NCBI GenBank assembly: GCA_036925085.1
Contig: JAUPFP010000180.1
Location: forward strand, 41,625 to 105,624
Source of the DNA: Brachycybe producta
Taxonomy: Eukaryota > Arthropoda > Diplopoda > Playtdesmida > Andrognathidae
Length of the DNA stretch: 64,000 nucleotides
Direction: 5' to 3'
Shown here: positions 54,201-64,000 of the stretch, piece after piece
How positions within the stretch are numbered: the stretch's first letter is position 1
Layout of the letters: each line of letters starts with the position of its first letter
Notes under the pieces: generated by a model
What the model was told of the DNA's origin: nothing
Seen by the model: only the letters and a program-made list of their open reading frames with translations
Databases searched by the model: none
Made by a program: the position numbers and the translations under genes

Positions 54201-56984
54201 TGAAATTTCGATTCTTTTTCATTATTCAAAAGTGAAAAATTTACAATGTTTTTCAATTTTTTTGTCAGTCGACTTACGATTTAGAAATAAGTTGGTTCTT
54301 ATTTTTACAAACAGAAACAACAATGTTAAAAAAAATGTAATTTACGAGCTTTTATTTATTTCTTCTTCTTTTTTCTTTGCTTTTTTTTTTTTAAAAAATC
54401 GATCTCTTTTACTTTGAAATATATTCACTGGAGTCTTAAACCCGGGTTTTTCTGTTTTAAGTGAGAAAATTCCGAAATAACCAGAAATAAAATTATTCCA
54501 TACGAGAGCAGCGTACACAATAGTTAACATGACTCTGAGAAAAGTATGATGCAATACCTGGTATGATTTTGGTTGACTTTTTTTTATCCTTTTTTGAAAT
54601 GTAATTTAAAGTATAATAACCAGTCAAATCCACTGCTAGATTTGCATAACCAAATTAAGATTCCTTCTAGTTTTAGAGACTACATGCCGAAGTGCTTCTA
54701 GTTTCTAAAACACTTTATAGTTTCGCTTAAGTGTGCTCTTCTGAAAGACATAATAAACCTTAAAGAAGACGTTAAAATTGTTAAAAACTAGAATTGTAGC
54801 TGAATCACTCAAGAAGTATTTTCATTATTGATGATATTTCTTACAAAATTTAAAGATAAAAAATATCGTCTTATTTTAATATTGGCTCATTTATTTTAAA
54901 AGATAGTGACCTTTAAGTGATTTCTAGTTTATAAAACACAATTAATTGTCTGGAGCAATTAATTTTAAAAATCATCAGAAGCAAATTACATAAAATTCAA
55001 AAATCAAAACACCGATTTGGTTTAAAGAAAAACTTTTCCTTTTGTAGATTTTTTTTCCAACGAAAAAGTGAAAGAATTGAAATTACGTAAAATATTTAAA
55101 ATTATATTTTGTCTTATTTTTTTATAAAATCCTTATCCAAAATCCAATTTTTATGTAATTTAAGGTCAAAATTCATGAAAAACAAACTTTGAATTTTCTC
55201 TAAACAACAGAGGTTCCAACTTCGGAGGGAAAAAGACCTCTTGTTTTATTCAATACCATTAAACACAGAGTGTTTTTGTGCTCCTTTAGAAGTTTCAAGT
55301 GTTAAGTTTTTCTTCTTGAATTTGAACCTTAGAAGACAAAAAAAAAACTTGAATAAATGTAGAATGATAATAAGATAGTGATGTGATTTATCAGTTGTGA
55401 CTGTATTACTTTCTCCCTTTTGATTCTAAAAAAAAAGCGAAAAACCCAATAACCAAAATGAAATTTATTTTAAACTTCTAAAGAAACTGAATTGAAAGAA
55501 ATCAATCAATAAATATATATATATATAAGACCATTATCACTTTTCACCAATCGATATAATTTTAAAAGAAGAATCGAATAGGAGGAGAGTAGTGGGTGGT
55601 GAAAAGGAAGAAGAACACACTTGATGGTAGTTTACACTAGAATGACGATCCAAGTTCCTTATAGGAACACCATACTGTGTGTGGGGGCCCCTTATTTATC
55701 AAGATTGGGGCCCCTCTCCCCTGTCAACTCACTCAACCAAGGCATTTTTATATATAAAAAGGGGGGGGGGATGAGTATAGAATAATGCTTTTTACACACA
55801 AACACACATTCAGTTGAAAGTTAGACGGACTTTCCATCTGAAAAGTCTTGAAAACACTCTCAACCACAAATCACTGACATTAGACACACACACATATATA
55901 AAGTGTGTGGAGATCACGGCAAAAGACACATTTTTATTATGCCTGGTTCACACATAGAGATGATAAGGCCGGCTTCACACATACCACTTTGTAATGCAAC
56001 AAAAAGTGGTCGTCTTTAGCAGATAACTGATCAGTGTGATCACATAGGCTGCAAAATGTAGTCAGTGTGTCGCTCGTGTGCTGCAAAGGTTCCGGCGTCT
56101 TTCCATAGCGATACATTGTCAACAAGAGCCTAGCTCTTTGTGACGCAATTTTGCAGTCGAACTCGATCACTGAAAAGTGGTTCGTGTGCCAAGACTGAAA
56201 GACCAATAATGCGAAACACTGTTCGACTGCAAAAAGCTAGTGTTGCACCCGAGGCAAGAATAAAGCTGGCGCCCTTTATTTAAACTGCGCCTCTGAGTTT
56301 TACACAACGAGGTAGGAGACGCCTCACTCTGCATCAACCGTTACCGCAAACGCATCCACGTTAATGTAAAGCATTTTATATTGTGATCCAGACTCAACAA
56401 TGAGTTTTCAGGGTTTTTTTTCAGCTAGGAAAAAAAAAATGTCGAATCAAGTGTTAAAAGAAGAAGAAGAAAGAAAATAAGGTTGTAGCTTAGAGAAGTG
56501 TGAAATTGTATTCTTGAAAGATGATTATTCTTTCTTATTTTTTAACCTCAGGAAATTATTTTTCAACGGAAGACTTATTCTTGTTCATATTGGAGGGTGA
56601 ATGGTTAGGGTTTAAGTAGAAAACAAGATGTGACATTTTTTTTTCTCTTTCCCTCTTTGAATATGAAAGGTAAAAAAAAGTGTCAAAACCTGTGGCATAA
56701 AGAATGTCAAATGATAAAACTCACTTCTTTTGAAAATGTGTGTGTTTGGAATTCAAGAATGAAATGTTGTAACTTCTTCTTCGCAAGATTTGGTAAAACA
56801 ACCCTGAAATTGGGCAATCACTGTTAGCAAAAAGCAGGGTTTTAAAAACCTATCCAAAAATGTGTTCAAATTGAGGCGCCCCCCCCCTTTCCACCCAAAA
56901 AAAAAATCATCTTAGGCTCAAACTCAATAAGAAAACACTTGAACTCTCTGAGCAAGGGTTTCAGTATAAAAGTAGCTTGTTTAA

Positions 56985-57235
56985 GGTGGTTTTAAAGTGT
57001 AAAAGGCGCCTGTTAAACTCTTATGTCTTTCAGAAAAGCAAAATGAAGAGATACTTGAATGTGTTTTTAGAAACTAGAAGGGTAGCTTTATCACTTTATT
57101 GTATTTTCGCGTTAAAATATTTTTTCAAATTAAGCTTTTTATGTGAATTTTGAAAATGACCCAACTTTAAGCAAGAGAAACGATATCTTTTAATTCTTGT
57201 CTACAAAAAAAGCTCATTTTGAACTTAAGACGAAT
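56985..57235. mobile_element. Dispersed foldback family, partial copy
   Basis: Left arm and centre are present (AAACTAGAAGGGTAGCTTTA, AATGACCCAACTTTAAGCA); the right arm is mostly missing. Confidence 0.6.
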
Positions 57236-58654
57236 GGAGAAGGCCCACTCGGGAATGCCCATCATGAACGAGAAAATCAGGAAATACAGTAAAATAAAGC
57301 TAGAAATGTAGGATACACAAAACCTTTATTTTCTAGCCTCTTCCAGGATAATGGAACCATAGTATAAGGTCTTTTTTTAAATGAAAAGTTTGCAAAGAAA
57401 CCGGAAGTGATATTTATTTTTAATTTGTAAATAGAGAATAAAGGGAATGAAGAAAAACCGAAGATATAGTTTGTTGACCAGTTATTTGAAAGTACTTTTT
57501 TTTCGAACCCATAATTCCACATTCTATTCTTGTCTTAAAGAGAGAGAGACCATTGACGACAATAATTCCTTTTTTTTGTGTGTTTTGTCGTTCATTCAAG
57601 TCAAAAGCAAGCTGGTGCCACAAACAGAAAAATCTCGGTTCACTCCAACGTCTTTTTTTTTTCTTCTCTTATTATCCTTTCTTTCTTTGATGACCATTGG
57701 TTACTCACAAACATTAAACCCCTTCTTTTTTGGTGAATGCGTGGTGGATTCACACAAATTAACCTTTTGCCCATTGTATACAAAATGAGGTGCAATTTTT
57801 TTCTCTTTCTCTTTTCTATTGTAAATAGTTGAAGAAGAGACGAAGGTTGTTGAATCAGGTGAAAATCTCTCACCTCATTTCCAACCTTAATTCTTGTCTT
57901 TCCCCAAGTTTTATTCTGAGTTTGACATCCTCATTATACAATGGAGATAATGGGAAAGAAGAAGAGAGAATTTTAAACTAAAACTAATTTACACACAATT
58001 TGTGAGTTTGTGTCTAAGAAAAAAAAAAAAGAGTGGAGAAACCAGATTTTTAATTTTGTAAGAAAAGTGAGTTCTTTTTTTAAAGAAAAAAAGTCACACT
58101 TGTTGTTATATTAGCCGCATTATAAATAATGTACGATCCACTCCACTCTTGTTAAAGAATAACTAAACTTTTTTTTAAAGAAACAAAGAGAGAGAGAGAG
58201 AGAGAGAGAGACACACAGTGAGATTTATAAAATAACAAAGAATGGATGAGAGAATGAGGTGAGAATTCTAAAATAAGAGCTAGAATTACGAAACTGACGG
58301 AATGAGAGAGTGAAAGAATTGCATAATTTAGTGAGAGAAAGATAGTCAGAATTATAAAATAGTCAAAGACAATTAGAGATGATTACAGGGATATACAGGC
58401 CCTGTTTTCACGATGATAGTTGCTGTCATGAGAGCAGCAACTATCGCGAGAACTATCATCGTGAAAGACCACATCATAAGTCACTATCACACTGTTGCGA
58501 TAGTGACTATCACAACTATCTCGTTTGACTAGATAGTTGATAGTACTGTCGCAATTACTATTATTATCATTATTATTATATATATATATATATTAAGCCC
58601 CGTCTATCTTTCTTAGTCTCCTTGCTTCCTTCCCTCAGTAACGCTTTACTAACA

Positions 58655-59318
58655 AGGACAAAATCCTTGAAGCACGTCGGAATTTATATAAATTTAAACG
58701 AATAAATGAACCGTTTTTTTTCTCAAGGTCAACTATATGTTACACTCTTTCCGCGTCCAAGAACCCCACGATATTAAATTGGAGAGGGGAAAAGGTTGTA
58801 AAGGGTAGAAGGGGAGAGAGAGAGAGAGAAACGTGGAGGGAGAAAATAGGGGGAGGGGGAAACTGAAATTGAAATGAAAGCGCATGCGCACACGAGAGAA
58901 AATGAAAATCTCATTTTCTCTTTCAAATATAAAAAAGGGAGGGGATAATATCAAAATTAAACTTAAATTTATCACGGGCAATTGTGCCCAGCATTAGAAT
59001 TTTTTTTTTCTCCGCCCTTTTATGAACGTCATCAATTTCTAATTGGTTTGTTACTTGGTTTGATGTCATAAAAGGGCGGAGGAAAGAAATTCTAATGCTG
59101 GGCGCAATTGCCTGTGAATTTTGCTCCCGTCATGAACGAGTTTTTTCTCATGGACAACTTTTTGTTGCGCTTTCCCGATTCAAGAATCCAAACAATATTA
59201 AGGTGCTTATAAATAAATTATATTAAATTGGAAAGGGCAAAAAGGGGGAGGGGATAATAGTAGCAAAATTAAACTAGAATTTGGCTCCCGTCATTGATGA
59301 CGGGGTTACCCCACTAGT
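58655..59318. mobile_element. Composite element, copy 2
   Basis: The same block order as copy 1, with a full 140-bp nested MITE (58975-59114). The segment after it is partly duplicated, repeating ...AGCAAAATTAAACTAGAAT and the CCCGTCAT end. Confidence 0.75.
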
Positions 59319-59812
59319 ATAGTAATAGTTGTTGAGTGGCCACTTGTAGGGAAATATCTACTTTGTATGGAAATTTGGCTTCTGGAGGGAGGGAGAGGCA
59401 ACACTGTTATTGGCTCAATATCTGTGAAGTAAACGTCACACAGTCACATGTGACAGACAACTATCACGTTACTTCAACACGTGTAGACAGTTGCTATCGT
59501 GAGAGTGAACTATCGGAACTTTCATTAAAGTTAGTTAAACGGACAGGTAGTTGGACAGACAGACAGATAGTTAGAGCGATAGAGAGAGGGGAAGTGAACT
59601 TTGAACGTGTTGCAGATTCGACAATCTCTCCCTTGGCAGCTAACGACATTTCCTTGAAGAGGTTTTTCTTGCAAACGTGTTCACATTTTTCTTTAATATT
59701 ACTGAAGTTAGCCTCTAGAGTGAGACACCAGATGGAGGATTTTTTTCTTCTTCTTTCAGTCTTTGAAAATTTAAAACATAGAAAGGGATTTGGGGATGCA
59801 CTGAGGTTTTTT

Positions 59813-59897
59813 TTAGCAAAAAAAAAACCTCCTTTCCCTCAAAAAAAAATTTGAGGGAAAGGAGGTTTTTTTTTTTTTTTGAGGGAAAGGAGGTTTT
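59813..59897. repeat. Poly-A/CCTCCTTTCCCTC inverted and direct repeat
   Basis: An AAAACCTCCTTTCCCTCAAA arm is inverted at 59850-59880 and the inverse is then repeated directly at 59881-59897. Confidence 0.8.
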
Positions 59898-60420
59898 TTT
59901 TTTGCTTAGATGAAGACTCCACACATGCGCAGTCAGTCCGCCTTGCTTTTTAAATAACCATTAACGAGATTTCTTCTTAAAAAAAAATGAATCTATTAGA
60001 AAATTAACCACATTTTAGTCTTGATTTTTATAAGACTTCCATCATTATTATTAAAAAAAAACCTCCGTCTCCTTCAATTTCCTCTTAAAAATATAAATTA
60101 ACAAAAAATTCTCATTTTTTTATTCGAAATGAAATTGTCTTCAGTTATAACAGAAAAAGATAGAAGAAATTTGCTTCTCCCTCCCCACCCCCCTTGTCTT
60201 CTACCCCTCAGTTAGTTGGTATTCCTGATATAGTTAAATATGAAATGTGGGGCGAAGTGTACTCATTTAAAAACATTTTTTGCTGATCTTTTTTTACTTT
60301 GCTGACACGATCATTTTTTTTTTTGTCTTCTAGTTTGATCTCATTTTTTTTTTTCCATTTCCTTTATTTTAAAAACGCGTTCTGGTTGATAGAATAAAAA
60401 TTAACAAGAAATAGAAGAAA

Positions 60421-60476
60421 CCGCCATATTGGATTTCTATCTCTTTAGATGTAAAGAGAGAAATCCAATATGGCGG
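60421..60476. repeat. Perfect hairpin with CCGCCATATTGG arms
   Basis: CCGCCATATTGGATTTCT and its exact inverse, with ATCTCTTT/AAAGAG extending the stem. GCCAT resembles a YY1 core on each arm. Confidence 0.8.
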
Positions 60477-60876
60477 CGTTTATAGTTCTACAATTGTATT
60501 TGAGAGCCATAACTATAGGGGCGAGGCGAGTGAGGCACTTGCACGGTTACACAAAGCTCTTATTCGTGCAAAGTAAAAATAGAAGGATAATAAATACTAA
60601 GTTTTATTATTGCCACAAGTTCAAAATGAGTTAGTTATCTCTCTGATGGTATTGTATTGTTTTGTTCACTTGAAGGTCCTTCCCAGGTATGAGAAGAAGT
60701 GTATTTAAAAAAACTAGTAGAACCTCGACCAAGATAAATTTATAAAGCTAAAACACCTGCATGGTAGAAAAAAGAAGCCAAAATTGAGTGAAGAATTGTC
60801 TGCTTTCTGAAGTTAGGAAGCTGGATTGCATCGTCCATTGGCCATACTCAGTTTCTGGAACAAAATAATGTTCCAC

Positions 60877-61087
60877 AGGAAGACGGAATAATAGAAAACG
60901 GGAAAAACAGACGGTTGCTCCGCTCTTTTATGACAAATGGTAACTTCTAATTGGTTGGTTATGTAGTCTGACGTTGAAAAGGGTGGGGCATGTGACGTCA
61001 AAAGACATAACCAACCAATTAGAAGTTGCCGTTCGTCTTAAAAAGGGCGGAGCAGACGTCTGTTGTTCCCGTTTTTCTAATTGCCTG
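60877..61087. mobile_element. CAGGCAATTAG MITE, copy 6
   Basis: Diverged left end, intact right end CTAATTGCCTG, TGACGTCA at 60993. Confidence 0.75.
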
Positions 61088-61304
61088 TCATAGCCTCGAC
61101 AAATAGAGAAAACCACCATAAACAAATAACCGGAAATATACAAAAGGAAGCGGAAATACAGTAAAATGAAACTAGAAATATAGGATACCAATTGAATGGA
61201 TACACAAAACCCTGTCCTTATAATCTCTGCGTTGCTAATGGAACCATAGTGATAGCGTCTTTATAGCACAAAGAAGTAGACTTTCGTTTCCGATTGCACC
61301 CAAA

Positions 61305-61507
61305 ACATGCGTTTAGTTTCTAAGCGCCTTTGAAGCAGGTTTGAGAAGCTTGTCATGTATGAAACGAAATTTCATATCAAAGGACAGATGTTTTCTATCA
61401 ATAACTCAATCAATGAACAATTGATGACATAATGACACATGAAGTGCGCCTCAACCATAAGCGAAACTCATCGCGTTGCTTCAAAAGCGCTTAGAAACTG
61501 AACGTCA
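61305..61507. mobile_element. MITE with 'GTTTAGTTTCTAAGCGC' inverted ends
   Basis: GTTTAGTTTCTAAGCGCCTT at the left and AAGCGCTTAGAAACTGAAC at the right. Flanking CTTTCGTTTCCGATTGCACC also occurs at 5982, suggesting a longer dispersed family. Confidence 0.6.
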
Positions 61508-62163
61508 CCTAGTGACTATAAATGTTTAGCACAAACCCCCATTACAGATAGTGGGAACACGTGTTAGTAATTCTTATTTTAAAAGGGAAGTGTTAAAATG
61601 GTGGTTTTCTATGCTTTGTTTTTTAACCCTTTTCCCCCCTCTGTCTATCTCTGCCTCCAGATGTTTTAGGGGGACGAAAGGGGGGAGGGAGGGATGTTCA
61701 TCATTAGGGAAATGAGGACGACCTCAACACTGATAAAAAAATTCTCCATTAATGAAACTAATGTTACTTTTAAAACCACAAAAACCCTCCTTCCTCCAAA
61801 GCCCCCCCCCCCCCCCCACACCCACCTCTCTTTCCGACAAGTTGTTAACTAACAAAATTCGCCCTCAAAATGTTGAACCACCGGTAATAATCGTCGTTGT
61901 CGTCATTTATGCAAATTCACACTTTTCTCTTGTCTAACTGCAACTTCATAAACATTAATAGGAATAATAGAAATGTGCGCAAAAGTAGGTCCTACTTATA
62001 ATTACATACTTTAAATTGTTAGTCTCCTTAGTTTCTTTGTTATTTGAATTTTATAATTTACTCTGGAAACAGCCATATGGAGGCTTGTGGCAGAGGAACG
62101 ATAATACAAAAATGTAGATATGCAAATATATATTATTAAAATCAGAAAATAATGTAATAAACA

Positions 62164-62335
62164 CAGGCAGTTAGAAATAGGTCAAAACTTCAGTTGCCTC
62201 CGACTGGCAACTTATAAATTAGCTGGTCATGTAGTCTGACGTTGAAAAGGGCGGAGCATGTGACGTCAGACTTCATAACCAACCAATTAGAAGTTGTCGG
62301 TCATCATAACAAGGGCGGAGCCAAATAACTGCCTG
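62164..62335. mobile_element. CAGGCAATTAG MITE, copy 7, internally deleted
   Basis: CAGGCAGTTAGAAATAGG and AACTGCCTG ends, about 172 bp, arms shortened, TGACGTCA at 62261. Confidence 0.75.
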
Positions 62336-62579
62336 TGCAATAAACCCAACAACAATCACAATGTGACCTGAAGCCGAATAATCTCAGGTACTTTGAAACA
62401 AAAAAAAAACGTCTCAACTTTTGTTACAGTGGCAGAGTGACCTTTAACCCAATATAATGCCCTGAAAAAAAGTACACATGAAGTTAAGTTCGGACAAGAG
62501 CCATCTAGAATTTATTTGAAATGATTTGACTGAACAGTGCCACCTACCTGAGGCTTTTAATTATTATATTAATAATACT

Positions 62580-62957
62580 AGTGGGGTAACCCGTCATAAA
62601 TGACGGGAGCAAAATTCACTGGCAATTGTGCGCATGCGCGTCGTTTTTTCCTTTTTTTACTCCTTTCATTTCAATTTCAGTCACCCCCTCCCACTTTTCT
62701 CTCTCCCCCCCACTTTTCTCTCTCCCCCCCCCCACTTTTCTCTCTCCCCCCCCCACTTTTCTCTCTCCCCCCCCTCTTTTCTCTCTCCCCCCCCCCCCTT
62801 CTACACTTTCCAAAGGAAGAGTTCAACATATAGTTGACCTTGAAAAAAAAAACGGTTCATTTATTCAAATTTATATAAATTCCGACATGCTTCAATGGTT
62901 TTTGTTACTCCACACACACACACACACAGACCTGGGATATATATAATAATTATATAC
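62580..62957. mobile_element. Composite element, copy 3, inverted and deleted
   Basis: Opposite orientation to the other two copies. The block between GGCAATTGTGC and GCATGCGCG is missing. The purine-rich stretch is expanded into repeated CCCCCACTTTTCTCTCT units. Confidence 0.75.
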
Positions 62958-63133
62958 CGTTAGTCACTGGTTTCATAGACTCTTCCCCCTTTTGGAAAAT
63001 AAGTACGTGAACTAGATGATGGCTTTCTAAATAAGAGTAGATGTCGCCAGCATAGTTCTCGGCGACTTTTTCTTTACAGTCGCCTGGCCCAAATGTTGTT
63101 CCTGAGGACTCATCATCATTATCATCTGTAGAT
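62958..63133 (-). CDS. Cyclin-A/B-like exon fragment (uncertain)
   Basis: On the minus strand, a TCATCTACAG acceptor is followed by an open frame reading DNDDESSGTTFGPGDC, then KEKVAENYAGDIYSYLE and SHHLVH. The pattern Y-A-x-D-I-Y-x-Y-L is typical of the segment just before the cyclin box in A and B cyclins. GT donors are possible near 63010. No cyclin-box exon (the NMR..L.DWL.EV region) was found to the left, and no convincing upstream exon was found to the right. A second frame over the same DNA is also open. It may be a true exon with distant partners, a remnant, or chance. Confidence 0.3.
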
Positions 63134-64000
63134 GAAGACAGTTATCACTTGCCTGTTGCAAACTCAAACCCAAAGGGGGCGCTGTCAGCACACGCATTTT
63201 TCAAATTCATCATGTTGATATATTTTCTCAGATGAGAGATTATTTTTTTTTCGTTTCGGTTGGTGTAATTTAAGCTCGAATTGATGTTCGATGAACCAGC
63301 ATATTTTTTGGATGTCCTTTTGGTTTCACGGTCAGCATTGATTATAGTAATTATGACGTTGGAAGTTAATTATGATGGACATATTTCACTTTTAGTTGAG
63401 TTATAGTTATTAAGAAAGGGGGGGTTCTCTCCCCCCCACCCACCCTTTAAGTTCACCTCATATTAATAATAAAAAATCTGTTTTAGTTAGTTGTCTACAT
63501 TCCTGGTTTTTTTTAAGGAACTACCGTATAGTAGAAGTGTTCCCAGGAGGCGAAAGAGTTGTATTAAGAAAAAGCCCATACAATGATTAATAGTTTCGTG
63601 ATTTCTTATCCCAATGCCTCTCTCTCTCTCTCTCCACCCACATACAGTATACATAGTATATTGCAACTCATGTGACGTAATCAAATTACACTTGGTATAT
63701 AGATGAAGAGTGTGTGTTTTTGTTGTGGGGAGTAAAGGGTGAATATTTTCTTAGTTTACACTGTAAAATGATTTATTGAATGGGTTTCTTTCAATACTAA
63801 TGTCTGATTAGCTTAAGACTAGAGCTCACTTCTAGACTTGAGTCGGAACAAAACCAAACATCCCCCCCTCTCCTCCCTCCATTCATCTTCCTTCGAACAG
63901 ACAAATTTCCCCTCCAAAAATCGAGGTTGAGAGAGGGGGGTGGGGTGAGAGTGGGGAATTTGTCCCCCCTTCTCTCACCTCCCCTTTACCAAACTCATTT

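Larger units (their letters stand above)
40318..62957. other. Repeat-dominated region with no confident gene
   Basis: Open frames here overlap MITE copies, microsatellites or poly-G/poly-C tracts, or lack ATG starts. Itemised repeats cover much of it. The rest is AT-rich with no recognised coding motif. Confidence 0.5.

Noticed and set aside
59336-59854. 172-codon plus-strand open frame
   Set aside because: It begins at GTG with no ATG support, overlaps a composite repeat neighbourhood and a poly-A hairpin, and shows no recognisable domain.
60733-60876. Minus-strand open frame ending in a GTGTTT donor
   Set aside because: Two frames are open at once, there is no conserved motif, and it abuts a MITE.

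Overview
The window is AT-rich animal nuclear DNA with spliced genes, conventional GT-AG introns and many short palindromic repeats. The organism is most likely an arthropod. The N-terminus of the misshapen-type kinase reads like the insect protein (PSVNCSLDDIDL), the RNA helicase begins like fly Belle (MSN..N..G.GLEQQ), and there is a degenerate CTAACC-type array like arthropod TTAGG telomere repeats. Large repeat-filled introns, abundant simple repeats and long poly-G/poly-C runs would suit a crustacean, but that is only a guess.

Layout, left to right. On the minus strand, 2647-10138 holds the first three coding exons of a MAP4K4/TNIK/misshapen kinase; the rest of the gene lies beyond the left edge. 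Its introns are full of repeats, and a 30-bp minisatellite of alternating purine-pyrimidine lies at 325-790. On the plus strand, 13949-18977 is a complete DDX3/belle DEAD-box RNA helicase with 14 coding exons and a candidate alternative first exon. From 19 to 28 kb the DNA is mostly repeats and T-rich sequence, with one orphan minus-strand exon for a membrane segment at 25043-25206. RpL8 (uL2) is at 28468-30206 (+). It converges with a 10-exon minus-strand CEP295/Ana1-like centriole gene (30399-34542). That gene is divergent from FBXO45/Fsn (35070-36052, +). A CFAP97D-type flagellar gene, assembled here from four exons, is at 38544-40317 (-). From 40.4 to 64 kb there is no confident gene, only MITE-like elements, composite repeats, microsatellites and one cyclin-like exon candidate near 63.0 kb.

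Functional reading: the genes are housekeeping and cell-biological (translation, RNA helicase, JNK-pathway kinase, ubiquitin ligase receptor, centriole and flagellum). The centriole and flagellum genes lie close together around FBXO45. The most unusual feature of the non-coding DNA is a large excess of the CRE octamer TGACGTCA, much of it carried by one MITE family. All exon models were built by hand from reading frames and splice signals. Phases agree across every junction reported, but no alignment, search or transcript evidence was available.
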